Position numbers and translations under genes: made by a program | From: Methylobacillus caricis | Lineage (GTDB): Bacteria > Pseudomonadota > Gammaproteobacteria > Burkholderiales > Methylophilaceae | DNA length: 64,000 bases | Direction: 5' to 3' | NCBI RefSeq assembly: GCF_020532705.1 | Contig: NZ_JAJAVD010000001.1 | Span: 620,001-684,000, forward strand | The notes under the pieces: generated by a model | Seen by the model: only the letters and a program-made list of their open reading frames with translations | Told to the model about the DNA's origin: nothing | Database searches by the model: none | Shown: positions 10,413 to 20,389 of the stretch, piece after piece | Position numbering within the stretch: position 1 is the stretch's first letter | How the letters are laid out: every line of letters starts with the position of its first letter

Positions 10413-11275
10413 GCAAACAAGCATTTCCATCGTCAATCAACAGTTATCCGCGTGTGTTGTCGATTGCCGGTTCCGATAGTAGCGGTGGCGCCGGTATCCA
10501 GGCAGACCTCAAGACCTTTTCTGCGCTGGGCTGCTATGGCATGACGGCGATTACCGCCCTCACTGCGCAGAACACGCAGGGCGTACGCGCTATCCACAGC
10601 GTACCGCCACAAATGCTGCGTGACCAGATAGATGCAGTGGTAGAAGACATCGGCGTGGATGCCGTCAAGATAGGCATGCTGCATTCCCCGGAAATCGTGG
10701 AAACAGTGGCCGCGGCACTGGATGCGCATCAACTGACAAAAGTCGTATTGGATCCAGTGATGGTGGCTGCAAACGGGGCCAAGCTGATCTCTGATGAAGC
10801 AGTAGCGGTGCTGGTGGAAAGGCTATTTCCCCGTGCATTGGTGGTGACCCCCAATCTGGACGAGGCTGCATTGTTGCTGGGTCGCCCATTGACTGACACA
10901 GGGGAGCTGGAACTGGCGGCGCAGCAATTGCTGGAGCAGGGCGCCAAGGCCATTTTGCTCAAGGGCGGACATTTGCCCGGCCATGACGTGATCGATATCC
11001 TGGCCAGGGCTGGTTCTTCCGGGCAGGTGTGCGAGCTGCTCAAGCTGCATTCATTACGCATCTCCACTCATAATCTGCACGGCACGGGATGTACTCTTTC
11101 ATCAGCCATTGCTGCTTATCTGGCCTTGCGCTTTGACTTGGCAGATGCCGTGCAGGCGGCACGTATTTATGTACGTTCCGCACTCTATGCCGGATCACAC
11201 GTGCGTACAGGTGCAGGAGTCGGGCCGCTCAACCATGGTTTTGCACCGCAGGCCATGCAGGTACGAGAGATATAG
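10409..11275 (+). CDS. thiD: Hydroxymethylpyrimidine/phosphomethylpyrimidine kinase
   Basis: Ribokinase-fold kinase of thiamine biosynthesis that phosphorylates HMP and HMP-P before joining to the thiazole moiety. 288 residues; SIAGSDSSGGAGIQADLKTF near the N-terminus binds substrate, TPNLDEA is the family signature, and HGTGCTLSSAIAAYLA near residue 225 carries the anion hole and catalytic Cys/Thr region. It is co-transcribed with overlapping upstream genes; I found no TPP riboswitch before it, so thiamine control would have to act elsewhere. Confidence 0.96.
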   Translation: MSKQAFPSSINSYPRVLSIAGSDSSGGAGIQADLKTFSALGCYGMTAITALTAQNTQGVRAIHSVPPQMLRDQIDAVVEDIGVDAVKIGMLHSPEIVETVAAALDAHQLTKVVLDPVMVAANGAKLISDEAVAVLVERLFPRALVVTPNLDEAALLLGRPLTDTGELELAAQQLLEQGAKAILLKGGHLPGHDVIDILARAGSSGQVCELLKLHSLRISTHNLHGTGCTLSSAIAAYLALRFDLADAVQAARIYVRSALYAGSHVRTGAGVGPLNHGFAPQAMQVREI

Positions 11276-11276
11276 C

Positions 11277-11714
11277 ATGAGTTTATTCAATCCTAGCCGG
11301 GACCAGGTGCGCCAGTTCTTTTTTGATGCCTGGGCGAAGTTCCAGCAACATGCCGCATTGACTGAGCTTGAAAAGCTGGCAGTTGAAGTCATGCAGGCTC
11401 ATCCTGAATACCATCATGTACTGAGCACCCCTGATACTTACAAGGATCAGGCTTATTTCCCGGAAATGGGGGAAACCAATCCATTCCTCCACATGAGCCT
11501 GCATCTTTCCATTCTGGAGCAGGTGGCTATAGATCAGCCGCCAGGGATCAAGGCGGCCTATCATGCGCTTTGGCAGAAATATGATGATGCCTACCAGGCG
11601 CAGCACGACCTGATGGATTGCCTTGCCGAAACTATCTGGCAGGCCCAGCGTCAGGGCGGCCCGCCGGATGCGGAAGCCTACATTGCCTGCATGCAGGCAA
11701 AGAGCCGGGCTTAG
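11277..11714 (+). CDS. DUF1841 family protein
   Basis: 145-residue soluble protein of the conserved DUF1841 family, widespread in betaproteobacteria and gammaproteobacteria, function unknown. It shows the family hallmarks: MSLFNPSRDQVRQFFFDAW at the start, HPEYHHVL, ETNPFLHMSLHLSILEQ and the IDQPPGI motif. The ATG at 11277 follows the thiD stop by one base. A longer in-frame reading back to 11109 would lie inside thiD and is not conserved. It ends the operon. Confidence 0.9.
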   Translation: MSLFNPSRDQVRQFFFDAWAKFQQHAALTELEKLAVEVMQAHPEYHHVLSTPDTYKDQAYFPEMGETNPFLHMSLHLSILEQVAIDQPPGIKAAYHALWQKYDDAYQAQHDLMDCLAETIWQAQRQGGPPDAEAYIACMQAKSRA

Positions 11715-11940
11715 AGCAATGGTTTGGGTAGCTGCACGCCATATCTGAATTTTCGCGGCATGTTGGGAGGGCGCCAGGTCCTCGGCCTAGCGCCGGCTGA
11801 TGAGGTTGCCGGCCTGGGCATTGACGTAGGCAGATCGTTGTTGCTTCCATTCCCCGTGATAATGGTTGGTAGAGCCGTCTGTCTCATCTTAAAGATAGCT
11901 AGTTGAACGGTATGGAAGTGCGTTCAGTACCCAGGCCATG

Positions 11941-13575
11941 CTATTCGCCAATGTGGTGCTGGGCATGCTCATGGCCGTGATGGCTATCAAGCAGGCTGTA
12001 GTAGTTGGATGGCTCCAGTACAGTGGGCACTGCCTCGTCGGCCAGATCGGGATAGTCTTTGCTGTAATGCAGACCTCGGCTTTCCTTGCGCTCCATTGCG
12101 CTTTTTACAATCAATTCTGCCACTTGCAGCAGGTTGCGCAATTCGATCAGGTTGTTGCTGATGCGGAAGTTGCTGTAGAACTCATGTACTTCATCGCGTA
12201 GCAAATGGATGCGGTGCATGGCGCGAGTCAGGCGCTTGTTGGTACGGACAATGCCTACATAGTTCCACATTGTGCGCCGGAGTTCGCTCCAGTTGTGGGT
12301 GATGATGATTTCTTCATCGGCGTCAGTGACGCGGCTTTCATCCCAGTAAGGCAGGTCAACCACAGGAAGCTCTGGTTGGGCCAGGATGTCTCTGGCCACA
12401 GCCTGGCCAAATACCAAACATTCAAGCAGGGAATTGCTTGCCAGCCGGTTGGCGCCATGAAGCCCAGTACAAGCAGTTTCTCCTATGGCATAGAGCCGTG
12501 GAATGTCAGTACGACCTATATGATCGGTCATGATGCCGCCGCAGCTATAGTGTGCCGCGGGAACTACCGGGATCGGTTCGCGCGTGATGTCTATGCCCAA
12601 TTCAAAGCAGCGGCGGTAGATGGTGGGGAAGTGCGAAAGAATGAAATCAGCGGGTTTGTGAGAGATATCCAGGTAGACGCACTCCAGGCCGCGTTTTTTC
12701 ATTTCAAAGTCTATTGCCCTGGCCACGATGTCGCGCGGCGCCAGCTCGGCCCGTTCATCGTGCCAGGTCATGAAGCGTGATCCATCAGGCAGCTTGAGGA
12801 TCCCGCCTTCGCCGCGCACTGCTTCGGTAATCAGGAATGATTTGGCTTCTGGATGGTAGAGGCAGGTGGGGTGAAACTGGATGAACTCCATATTGGCAAT
12901 CCGGCAACCTGCGCGCCAGGCCATGGCGACGCCATCCCCCGAGGATACATCCGGGTTGGTCGTGTACAAATAAACTTTGCCAGCCCCCCCTGTAGCCAGC
13001 ACCGTGTGCTGGGCGCTTATGGTGAGGACTTTCCCACTGGTGTTATCCAGTACATAGGCACCCAGGCAGGCGCTGCCCTCCATGTTTACCTTGCCGGCAG
13101 TAATCAAATCCACGGCGATATGCTCTTCCAGCACGGTGATATTTGGGTGCTGGTGGACCTTCTCTGCCAGGGTTTTCTGCACGGCATGGCCTGTTGCATC
13201 AGCCGCATGGATAATCCGGCGGTGGCTGTGGCCACCTTCGCGGGTCAGGTGAAACCCGCTGTTGTCGTCTTCGCGTGTGAAGGGGACGCCTTCTTCAATC
13301 AGCCATTCAACCGTTTCCCGGCCATGTTCGGCAACCAGCCTGGTGACGGCAGCGTCACATAAACCCGCACCAGCGATAAGGGTATCTTGAATATGTGCCT
13401 CAGTTGAGTCATCATCCGTCAATACGGCGGCAATGCCACCTTGTGCCCAATTGCTCGAGCCATCATTGATGCTGCGCTTGCTGATCAGGCAGACTTTCTT
13501 ATCGGTACCCACCTTGAGTGCAAGAGTGAGTCCTGCCAGACCACTGCCGATAATGAGGACATCGTATTGCTGCAT
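11941..13575 (-). CDS. nadB: L-aspartate oxidase
   Basis: FAD enzyme that oxidises L-aspartate to iminoaspartate, the first step of de novo NAD synthesis. 544 residues, family length 530-550. The Rossmann FAD site [15 protein letters not shown] is at residues 8-22; [32 protein letters not shown]-type and HFPTIYRRC motifs, plus [11 protein letters not shown] and [15 protein letters not shown], are all present, as in the succinate dehydrogenase flavoprotein superfamily. It stands alone on the minus strand, divergent from rpoE and convergent with the thiD operon. The 226 bases beyond its stop contain no convincing gene. Confidence 0.97.
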   Translation of the reverse strand: MQQYDVLIIGSGLAGLTLALKVGTDKKVCLISKRSINDGSSNWAQGGIAAVLTDDDSTEAHIQDTLIAGAGLCDAAVTRLVAEHGRETVEWLIEEGVPFTREDDNSGFHLTREGGHSHRRIIHAADATGHAVQKTLAEKVHQHPNITVLEEHIAVDLITAGKVNMEGSACLGAYVLDNTSGKVLTISAQHTVLATGGAGKVYLYTTNPDVSSGDGVAMAWRAGCRIANMEFIQFHPTCLYHPEAKSFLITEAVRGEGGILKLPDGSRFMTWHDERAELAPRDIVARAIDFEMKKRGLECVYLDISHKPADFILSHFPTIYRRCFELGIDITREPIPVVPAAHYSCGGIMTDHIGRTDIPRLYAIGETACTGLHGANRLASNSLLECLVFGQAVARDILAQPELPVVDLPYWDESRVTDADEEIIITHNWSELRRTMWNYVGIVRTNKRLTRAMHRIHLLRDEVHEFYSNFRISNNLIELRNLLQVAELIVKSAMERKESRGLHYSKDYPDLADEAVPTVLEPSNYYSLLDSHHGHEHAQHHIGE

Positions 13576-13592
13576 ATGAACCCTGAGTTGGA

Positions 13593-13620
13593 TGAACTTT
13601 CACGAGTGTATCGTTGTCTC
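13593..13620 (+). promoter_or_regulatory. Candidate sigma-E autoregulatory promoter upstream of rpoE
   Basis: TGAACTT at 13593-13599 resembles the sigma-E -35 element (GGAACTT) and TCTC(TA) at 13617-13622 resembles its -10 element, with a 17-base spacer. Transcription would begin near 13627, about 33 bases before the ATG at 13660 and its strong ribosome site. Autoregulation of rpoE by sigma-E is established in other proteobacteria; here it is inferred from the motif only. The -10 match is imperfect. Confidence 0.4.
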
Positions 13621-13659
13621 TAGCTCTAAGCTAGTCATGGAAAGCTAAAAGGGAAGGCT

Positions 13660-14388
13660 ATGATCAAGACAAATAATTTTGAAGAATTTTCGCGCTTGGG
13701 CTTCGTTGATACAACGGTGCGAGGTTATACTCCGACTGTCAATAAAATGCAGACAGGGAGCAAGGCCTCTATGGCAGGTACCCCGCCGGCGGGTAACCGG
13801 GAAATAGACCAGCAGTTGGTGGAGCGCGCTCAAGGCGGTGACAAGCGTGCTTTTGGCTTGCTGGTCGATAAGTACCAGCGCAAGCTGGGGCGCCTGTTGT
13901 CTCGTCTGATACGCGACCCATCGGAGGTCGAGGATGTGGTGCAGGAGTCTTTTATCAAGGCTTACCGTGCCCTGCCTAGCTTCCGTGGCGATAGTGCTTT
14001 CTATACCTGGCTATACCGTATTGGCATCAATACGGCAAAAAATTATCTGGTGGCGATGGGGCGCAGGCCTCAGGCAACCGGTGATATTGAAATTGAAGAT
14101 GCCGAGAATTTTGAAGATGGTGACGAATTGCGCACCATGGATACACCGGAAACAGAACTGATGGGCAAGGAAATTGCCCGTACTGTGAATGATACAGTGG
14201 CTGCATTGCCTGAAGAGTTGCGTACAGCCATTACATTGCGCGAGATTGAAGGTTTGAGCTACGAAGAAATTGCCACAATGATGGATTGCCCGATCGGTAC
14301 TGTGCGTTCACGTATTTTTCGGGCGCGTGAAACAATTGCTCAAAAGTTGCGTCCTTTACTGGACACCCCCGAAAACAGGAGATGGTAA
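13660..14388 (+). CDS. rpoE: RNA polymerase sigma-E (RpoE/AlgU)
   Basis: Extracytoplasmic stress sigma factor. The core matches RpoE closely: EIDQQLVERAQGGDKRAFGL, sigma region 2 with DVVQESFIKAYRALPSFRG, TWLYRIGINTAKNYL, and region 4 ALPEELRTAITLREIEGLSYEEIA followed by IGTVRSRIFRARE. The start is uncertain. ATG at 13660 has a strong site (AGGGAAGG) and sits just downstream of a sigma-E-like promoter, but adds 37 residues before the conserved core; ATG at 13771 gives 205 residues, nearer the family norm (about 190-200). The stop overlaps the rseA start (TAATG). It heads a sigma, anti-sigma, sensor, protease operon. Confidence 0.95.
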   Translation: MIKTNNFEEFSRLGFVDTTVRGYTPTVNKMQTGSKASMAGTPPAGNREIDQQLVERAQGGDKRAFGLLVDKYQRKLGRLLSRLIRDPSEVEDVVQESFIKAYRALPSFRGDSAFYTWLYRIGINTAKNYLVAMGRRPQATGDIEIEDAENFEDGDELRTMDTPETELMGKEIARTVNDTVAALPEELRTAITLREIEGLSYEEIATMMDCPIGTVRSRIFRARETIAQKLRPLLDTPENRRW

Positions 14389-14846
14389 TGAAAAGTCAAA
14401 TTTCAGCGCTGATAGATGCAGATATTGCGCTTGAGGATGCAGAATACCTGTATACGACTTTGAAGTCGGGCGGTGACTCTAGCGAGGCGTGGGCGACTTA
14501 CCACCTTATTGGCGATGCAATGCGTGGTAATCCTGTATTCAAACCGGATTTTACTGAACGTCTGATGGCGCAGCTTGAGGCAGAGCCGGTTGTGCTTGTT
14601 CCTGCAGCAGCACGTAAGCAGTCGCTGTTAAGAAGCAACCGTGTCTGGTCTGTAGCGGCTTCGGTCGCAGCAGTAGCGTTTGTCGGCTGGGTGGTCTTGC
14701 AACAGCAGATTCAGGCTGATGCCGATGACACCGCCTCTCCCATGGAAATTGCTCAAAGCCTGCCTGCAGATTATCTGCTGGCCCATCAATCTCTCGCTTC
14801 CAGTAATTCCGCGTATTACATTCAGCCAGCCAATTATTCGGAGTAG
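14388..14846 (+). CDS. rseA: Sigma-E anti-sigma factor RseA/MucA
   Basis: Inner-membrane protein that holds RpoE inactive until cleaved by regulated proteolysis. 152 residues. The cytoplasmic N-terminal domain (MKSQISALIDADIALEDAE, then AWATYHLIGDAMRG) is the RseA_N sigma-binding fold; a single membrane helix runs about residues 86-106 (VWSVAASVAAVAFVGWVVL) and a short periplasmic tail follows. The start at 14388 overlaps the rpoE stop and has AGGAGA five bases upstream. Shorter than E. coli RseA (216), with a reduced periplasmic part, so the RseB-binding segment may be small. Confidence 0.9.
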   Translation: MKSQISALIDADIALEDAEYLYTTLKSGGDSSEAWATYHLIGDAMRGNPVFKPDFTERLMAQLEAEPVVLVPAAARKQSLLRSNRVWSVAASVAAVAFVGWVVLQQQIQADADDTASPMEIAQSLPADYLLAHQSLASSNSAYYIQPANYSE

Positions 14847-14853
14847 TGGGTAG

Positions 14854-15807
14854 ATGAAGCGTTTTTTGCTGGCATGCCTGCTGGCAGCTCCGATTGCGAC
14901 CGTAAATGCAGAACCGGAAGACCCATGGCTTGTGCTGCAAAAAGCAGCACAAGCCGCGCATGACCTGAGTTATAAGGGTGTGTTTGTCTACCAGTCGGGT
15001 GAAAACGTCAAGTCTGTCCAGGTTACCCATATGAATTACGGACAGGGAGAGTATGCCAGGGTGGTTGTCCTGGATGGCACCCCGCGTGAAATGCTTAGCC
15101 AGGGCAGTGATGTCGTGATTTTCAGCCCGAAAAATGAAAAAGTGATTATGGAAAAGCGGCGGGCCCATAATCTTTTTCCTGCCGTTCTCCCCAACACTAT
15201 CGAGAATATCAAGGTCAGTTATAAAGCACGGATCGGCGGAGTCGAGCGTGTAGCTGGTCGGGATGGCCGCGTGGTATTTCTTGATCCCAAGGACAGGTTG
15301 CGTTACGCCTATAAATTCTGGGCAGACCGTGAATATGGCCTGTTGCTCAAGTCGCTCATGCTTAATGAGCAGAACCAGATGCTTGAGCAGATGACTTTCA
15401 GCCAGGTGGACATGATTGAAAACCAGGACATGGACTGGTTCCACCCTAATGTCGACCATGGCAAGAACTATATCCTGGAGGAGGCGATTGCCCAGCCTGC
15501 ACAGGAAGCCAGCGAGTGGACAGTTGGCGCATTGCCGGCCGGATACCGCAAGATACAGCAAGTAACCCGGCTGGTGCCTGGCAAGCAGTCCCCTGTCACG
15601 CAAGTCATATTTACGGATGGCCTGGCGTCTGTTTCCCTATTCATTGAACCTTTGGTCAAGGGTACTCGTCCTAGAATCGGCCAGACCGCGAAAGGCGCGA
15701 CGAATTTCTATGCCAATGTGACCAATGGCTACCAGATATTAGTGGTGGGTGAGGTGCCCTCTACGACGGTAGCCCAAATAGGCAGTGCAGTCAGCTTCAA
15801 AAAGTAG
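14854..15807 (+). CDS. rseB: Sigma-E regulatory protein RseB/MucB
   Basis: Periplasmic sensor that binds RseA and protects it from proteolysis, releasing it when lipid or LPS signals accumulate. 317 residues with a signal peptide (MKRFLLACLLAAPIATVNA). The MucB/RseB N-domain is recognised from AQAAHDLSYKGVFVYQSG and VFLDPKDRLRYAYKFWADRE, and the C-domain from WTVGALPAGYRK and VTQVIFTDGLASVSLFIEP. It lies seven bases after rseA and continues the stress operon. Confidence 0.94.
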   Translation: MKRFLLACLLAAPIATVNAEPEDPWLVLQKAAQAAHDLSYKGVFVYQSGENVKSVQVTHMNYGQGEYARVVVLDGTPREMLSQGSDVVIFSPKNEKVIMEKRRAHNLFPAVLPNTIENIKVSYKARIGGVERVAGRDGRVVFLDPKDRLRYAYKFWADREYGLLLKSLMLNEQNQMLEQMTFSQVDMIENQDMDWFHPNVDHGKNYILEEAIAQPAQEASEWTVGALPAGYRKIQQVTRLVPGKQSPVTQVIFTDGLASVSLFIEPLVKGTRPRIGQTAKGATNFYANVTNGYQILVVGEVPSTTVAQIGSAVSFKK

Positions 15808-15934
15808 GTGGCAATCGTCCAGAACCTGTTTCCGGATTTCTGTAATAAATCAATGCAATGAAGAGTCGCGCTTTGTCGTGCAGTCAGTTTGCATCGGCAG
15901 GCGCATCAGTGTGACGTTTGAACGAGGTGAATAA

Positions 15935-17368
15935 ATGTTTAAGAAACTAATTGCCGTTTCAGCAATTTGTTTATCTGTTGGCCTGTCTTCTGCAGCTCCG
16001 GTGTTTGCCAAGGATCTCCCTGATTTTACCGAGCTGGCTGAGAAGCAAGGCGCGGCGGTGGTTAATATCAGTGTGACCCAGATAGCGCAAACCGGGCCCA
16101 CTGGTGGTTCCCCATTTCAGGGAATGCCCGATGATGAGGCCTTGAATGAATTCTTTCGCCGTTTTGGCATTCCCGGTTTTCCTGGAGGACAGGGTGGCCA
16201 AGGCGGGCAGCCGCCTGGATACAAATCCCAGTCCCTGGGCTCTGGCTTCATTCTCAGTAGTGATGGCTACATCCTGACCAATGCACATGTGGTGCGCGAG
16301 GCGGATGAGGTGATCGTCAAGCTTAATGACAAGCGTGAATTCAAGGCTAAAATCATTGGGGCTGACCGTCGTACAGATGTCGCTTTATTGAAGATCGAGG
16401 CAACAGGTTTACCCAAGGTAGCCATAGGAAATCCCGAGCAGCTCAAGGTCGGGGAGTGGGTGGTGGCGATTGGTTCTCCATTCGGCTTGGAAAGTACGCT
16501 GACAGCTGGGGTTGTCAGTGCCAAGGGGCGTGCCTTGCCACAGGAAAATTTTGTACCTTTCATCCAGACCGATGTGGCGATTAATCCTGGTAACTCTGGT
16601 GGCCCGTTGTTCAATTTGAAAGGCGAAGTTGTTGGTATCAACTCCCAGATTTATAGCCGTACTGGCGGTTACATGGGTTTGTCATTCTCTATTCCCATTG
16701 ATGTGGCGATCGAGGTTTCCAACCAGTTGAAGGCATCAGGTCGTGTTGCACGGGGCTGGCTGGGTATAGGTATCCAGGAAATAACCAAGGATTTAGCTGA
16801 GTCTTTCGGCATGAAAAACACCAGTGGCGCATTGGTTGCAGGCATTGAAAAGGGCAGTCCTGCTGAAAAAGGCGGGCTGGAAGCCGGTGATGTTGTGCTG
16901 AAGTTTGATGGCAAGCCGGTGACGACTTCTTCAGACTTGCCGCGTATCGTAGGCGCTACCAAGCCTGGCAAGCAAGTGGCTGTTGAAGTCCTGCGTAAGG
17001 GTTCTTCCAAGCTGTTGAATATTACCTTGGGGGAAATGCCAGTTGACAAGGACGAGGTTGCAGTCACGCCACAGCCCAATGCCAAGCCTGAGTCCAATCG
17101 CCTGGGCCTGACATTGCGTGAATTGACGCCACAGCAGCGTCGCAGCCTGAATGGCAGAAATGGCTTGCTGGTGGTGGACGCCCAAGGACCTGCAGCCCAA
17201 GCTGGTATCCGCCGCGGCGATCTGGTGCTGGGTTTCAACAATACCGAAGTGCAGACTCTGGAGCAGTTTGGCAAGCAGATCAATGCCGTGCCTGCGGGCA
17301 AGACTGTGGCGTTGCTGGTGCAGCGTGGTGATAATACCTTGTATGTGCCAGTCAAGATTGGCAAGTAA
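15935..17368 (+). CDS. degP: Periplasmic serine endoprotease, DegP/MucD type
   Basis: Do-family protease/chaperone that degrades misfolded envelope proteins. 477 residues: signal peptide to about residue 26, a trypsin-like domain with the triad His118 (TNAHVV), Asp148 (RRTDVALLKI) and Ser221 (NPGNSGGPL), and two PDZ domains near 260-350 and 385-470. A Gly/Gln-rich loop (residues 80-95) replaces part of the LA loop. Located 127 bases behind rseB, it follows the mucA-mucB-mucD order known from Pseudomonas, so it is likely part of the sigma-E regulon. A hairpin terminator follows. Confidence 0.96.
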   Translation: MFKKLIAVSAICLSVGLSSAAPVFAKDLPDFTELAEKQGAAVVNISVTQIAQTGPTGGSPFQGMPDDEALNEFFRRFGIPGFPGGQGGQGGQPPGYKSQSLGSGFILSSDGYILTNAHVVREADEVIVKLNDKREFKAKIIGADRRTDVALLKIEATGLPKVAIGNPEQLKVGEWVVAIGSPFGLESTLTAGVVSAKGRALPQENFVPFIQTDVAINPGNSGGPLFNLKGEVVGINSQIYSRTGGYMGLSFSIPIDVAIEVSNQLKASGRVARGWLGIGIQEITKDLAESFGMKNTSGALVAGIEKGSPAEKGGLEAGDVVLKFDGKPVTTSSDLPRIVGATKPGKQVAVEVLRKGSSKLLNITLGEMPVDKDEVAVTPQPNAKPESNRLGLTLRELTPQQRRSLNGRNGLLVVDAQGPAAQAGIRRGDLVLGFNNTEVQTLEQFGKQINAVPAGKTVALLVQRGDNTLYVPVKIGK

Positions 17369-17423
17369 ATATGCTAAGAGCCGGTATTTGCTGTAAAATC
17401 CGGCCTTAATCAGTATGTTGTAA

Positions 17424-17448
17424 AAGGGCGCCTAGGCGCCCTTCTTTA
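17424..17448 (+). terminator. Hairpin terminator between degP and lepA
   Basis: A perfect 20-base palindrome at 17424-17443 (AAGGGCGCC, TA, GGCGCCCTT) forms a GC-rich stem, followed by CTTTACTT, a weak U tract. It separates the stress operon from lepA. Confidence 0.6.
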
Positions 17449-17472
17449 CTTGGCTTAATCTCGAATAACTAC

Positions 17473-19266
17473 ATGAAAAATATCCGTAATTTTTCCATCA
17501 TTGCCCACATTGACCATGGCAAGTCCACTTTGGCAGATCGTATTATCCAGCTTTGCGGTGGCTTGTCTGATCGTGAGATGGAAGCGCAGGTGCTTGATTC
17601 CATGGATATCGAGCGCGAGCGGGGCATTACCATCAAGGCACAAACTGCTGCCCTGGAATACAAGGCGCTGAATGGCGAAATTTATCACCTTAACCTGATC
17701 GATACACCTGGACACGTGGACTTCTCCTATGAGGTCAGCCGTTCCCTGGCTGCCTGTGAAGGGGCCTTGCTGGTAGTGGATGCCTCACAGGGCGTAGAAG
17801 CTCAAAGTGTGGCTAACTGCTATACCGCTATTGACCAGGGGGTTGAGGTGGTACCGGTACTCAACAAAATCGATTTGCCATCCGCTGATCCCGAGCGTGT
17901 GATGCAGGAAATCGAGGATGTAATCGGGGTGGACGCCTCTGAGGCAGTGCGCTGCTCTGCCAAGACTGGTCTAGGCGTGCAGGATGTGCTGGAATCCATG
18001 ATCGCCAAGGTTCCGCCACCAGTCGGTGATCCAACCAAGCCGCTCAAGGCTTTGATTATTGATTCCTGGTTTGACAACTATGTTGGTGTCATCATGCTGG
18101 TTCGGGTGGTGGATGGCGTCCTCAAGCCCAAGGACAAGATTCGCATGATGGCGACTAAAACCACCCATTTGTGCGAACAGGTAGGGGTGTTTACGCCAAA
18201 GTCCAGGCCTCGTCCTTCCCTCTCCGCTGGTGAGGTGGGCTTTATCATTGCTGGCATCAAGGAGCTGACCAGTGCCAAGGTCGGCGATACTGTTACGCTT
18301 GCCGATAAAATGGCATCAGAAGCCTTGCCCGGCTTCAAGGAAGTGCAGCCACAGGTGTTTGCAGGCCTTTATCCTGTTGAGTCCAATCAGTTCGAGGCAT
18401 TGCGTGAAGCGCTTGAGAAACTGAGGCTTAATGATGCTTCATTGCAGTTTGAGCCGGAAAATTCCAGTGCATTAGGATTTGGTTTCCGCTGCGGTTTCCT
18501 GGGCTTGCTGCACATGGAGATCGTGCAAGAGCGCCTGGAGCGTGAATACGACATGGACTTGATCACCACGGCCCCTACCGTGGTGTATGAGTTATTGTTG
18601 AAAACCGGTGAAGTGACCCAGATTGAAAACCCCTCGCGCTTGCCTGAGCCGTCGCGGGTGGCTGAAATCCGCGAGCCCATCATCACCATCAATCTCTTGA
18701 TGCCGCAGGATTATGTTGGCCCCGTGATGACCTTGTGTAATGGCAAGCGCGGCGTGCAGCGCAACATGCAATATATGGGGCGCCAGGTGATGCTGACCTA
18801 CGAAATGCCGCTCAATGAAGTGGTGTTGGACTTTTTTGATCGCCTCAAGTCTGTTTCGCGTGGCTATGCTTCCATGGATTATGAATTCCTGGAGTTCCGC
18901 GCGGCCGACCTGGTCAAGCTCGACATTATGGTCAACGGCGAGCGCGTTGATGCGTTGTCGCTCATTGTGCACCGTGCAAACAGTATCTATCGCGGGCGGG
19001 AGCTGGTCTCCAAGATGCGCGAGCTGATTCCGCGCCAGATGTTCGATATTGCAGTGCAGGCATCCATCGGTGCCAATATCATTGCTCGTGAAACCGTCAA
19101 GGCAATGCGCAAGAACGTGTTGGCCAAGTGTTATGGTGGCGATATCACACGTAAGAAAAAGCTGCTGGAAAAGCAGAAAGAAGGCAAGAAGCGCATGAAG
19201 CAGGTGGGTAACGTTGAAATTCCGCAGGAAGCATTCCTGGCCATTTTGAGGGTTGAAGACAAATGA
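17473..19266 (+). CDS. lepA: Elongation factor 4 (LepA) GTPase
   Basis: Ribosome-associated translational GTPase. 597 residues. G1 is [13 protein letters not shown] near residues 10-22, G3 is [12 protein letters not shown]4 is NKIDLP. The C-terminal LepA-specific domain is present ([53 protein letters not shown]). It overlaps lepB by four bases (ATGA), the classical lepA-lepB arrangement. Confidence 0.98.
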   Translation: MKNIRNFSIIAHIDHGKSTLADRIIQLCGGLSDREMEAQVLDSMDIERERGITIKAQTAALEYKALNGEIYHLNLIDTPGHVDFSYEVSRSLAACEGALLVVDASQGVEAQSVANCYTAIDQGVEVVPVLNKIDLPSADPERVMQEIEDVIGVDASEAVRCSAKTGLGVQDVLESMIAKVPPPVGDPTKPLKALIIDSWFDNYVGVIMLVRVVDGVLKPKDKIRMMATKTTHLCEQVGVFTPKSRPRPSLSAGEVGFIIAGIKELTSAKVGDTVTLADKMASEALPGFKEVQPQVFAGLYPVESNQFEALREALEKLRLNDASLQFEPENSSALGFGFRCGFLGLLHMEIVQERLEREYDMDLITTAPTVVYELLLKTGEVTQIENPSRLPEPSRVAEIREPIITINLLMPQDYVGPVMTLCNGKRGVQRNMQYMGRQVMLTYEMPLNEVVLDFFDRLKSVSRGYASMDYEFLEFRAADLVKLDIMVNGERVDALSLIVHRANSIYRGRELVSKMRELIPRQMFDIAVQASIGANIIARETVKAMRKNVLAKCYGGDITRKKKLLEKQKEGKKRMKQVGNVEIPQEAFLAILRVEDK

Positions 19267-20009
19267 TGTTTGCATTATTCATGCTGGCTGTGCTGGCAAT
19301 CACGGGCATTATCTGGCTGCTGGATAGCCTGTTCTGGCGCAAGAAACGCGCTGCCGATGCAGCTGATCCTGTGATTGTGGAATATTCCAAAAGTTTTTTC
19401 CCTGTCATTCTTGCCGTGTTCCTGATTCGTTCATTTATAGTCGAGCCATTCAAGATTCCTTCGGGATCCATGATGCCGACCCTGCTGGCAGGTGACTTTA
19501 TCCTGGTGAACAAATTCACCTATGGCCTGCGTGTGCCCATCCTGAACAAGACTTTCTTTGAGGTTGGGCACCCACAACGTGGCGATGTGTTTGTGTTCCA
19601 TTATCCGCCTGACCCCTCCATTGATTACATCAAGCGTGTCGTGGGCGTGCCGGGTGATCGTATTGCCTATAAGGACAAGCGCCTCACCATCAACGGGAAA
19701 CCGGTAGAGACTACTTATGCGGATGACTATAAGTATGTGGGATCCGGTCTCAACATGATTGTGACCAAGCGTTACCAGGAACAACTTGCTGACAAGAAGC
19801 ATGACATCCTGATTGAAGAGAATGGCATGGCATTTGATGGTGAGGTGGAAGTGCCGCCTGGACACTACTTTGCCATGGGCGACAACCGCGACAACAGCAA
19901 GGATAGCCGTGTCTGGGGATTTGTCCCTGAAGACAACCTGGTCGGGCGTGCGTTCTTCATCTGGTGGAATTTTGACGATTTTGGCAGAATCGGCAGCAAG
20001 ATCAACTAG
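19263..20009 (+). CDS. lepB: Signal peptidase I
   Basis: Inner-membrane peptidase that removes signal peptides from exported proteins. 248 residues. Two N-terminal membrane helices (about 2-20 and 45-60); catalytic Ser69 in [10 protein letters not shown] and Lys124 in [13 protein letters not shown]; box E is [18 protein letters not shown]. Translation is coupled to lepA (ATGATG overlap; ATG 19263 or 19266). It is followed by the DUF4845 and rnc genes with little spacing. Confidence 0.97.
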   Translation: MMFALFMLAVLAITGIIWLLDSLFWRKKRAADAADPVIVEYSKSFFPVILAVFLIRSFIVEPFKIPSGSMMPTLLAGDFILVNKFTYGLRVPILNKTFFEVGHPQRGDVFVFHYPPDPSIDYIKRVVGVPGDRIAYKDKRLTINGKPVETTYADDYKYVGSGLNMIVTKRYQEQLADKKHDILIEENGMAFDGEVEVPPGHYFAMGDNRDNSKDSRVWGFVPEDNLVGRAFFIWWNFDDFGRIGSKIN

Positions 20010-20017
20010 GGGGTATC

Positions 20018-20383
20018 ATGAAAAAACAACGTGGTATGACATTTCTAGGTTTAGTATTCACTATTGCTATCGCAGTTTTCCTGGTGGTGATCGCCATGAA
20101 GCTTGCGCCATCCTACATTGAATATTTTTCGGTCAAGAAAGCCATCACCAAGATTGCGCATGATCCCTCATTCTCATCCATGAGCAAGGCGGACATGATC
20201 TCCTCTTTCCAGAAGAGCGCAACGATAGATGATATCCGTAGCGTGGACAGCAAGGATTTGGTATTCCTGCGTGATGAAAATGGCAAGACCGCGCTTTCTG
20301 TTGAATATCAGGTAGTGGTGCCCTTGTTTTCCAATGTCAGTGCCTTGCTGGACTTTGAGGCTTCTACCGACAATGTACGCTAG
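20018..20383 (+). CDS. DUF4845 membrane protein
   Basis: 121-residue protein of the DUF4845 family, function unknown, characteristically placed between lepB and rnc in betaproteobacteria and gammaproteobacteria. The N-terminus (MKKQRGMTFLGLVFTIAIAV) resembles a type IV pilin leader: a short basic stretch, Gly-Met, then a hydrophobic helix to about residue 28. The remainder is predicted periplasmic (YIEYFSVKKAI, LSVEYQVVVPLFSNVSALLDF). Ribosome site GGGGG(T) lies just upstream. Confidence 0.88.
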   Translation: MKKQRGMTFLGLVFTIAIAVFLVVIAMKLAPSYIEYFSVKKAITKIAHDPSFSSMSKADMISSFQKSATIDDIRSVDSKDLVFLRDENGKTALSVEYQVVVPLFSNVSALLDFEASTDNVR

Positions 20384-20389
20384 ACAGGT

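Noticed and set aside
11717-11892. 58-codon minus-strand frame and 60-codon plus-strand frame between DUF1841 and nadB
   Set aside because: No ribosome site of note, biased Pro/Arg/Thr composition and no recognisable domain.
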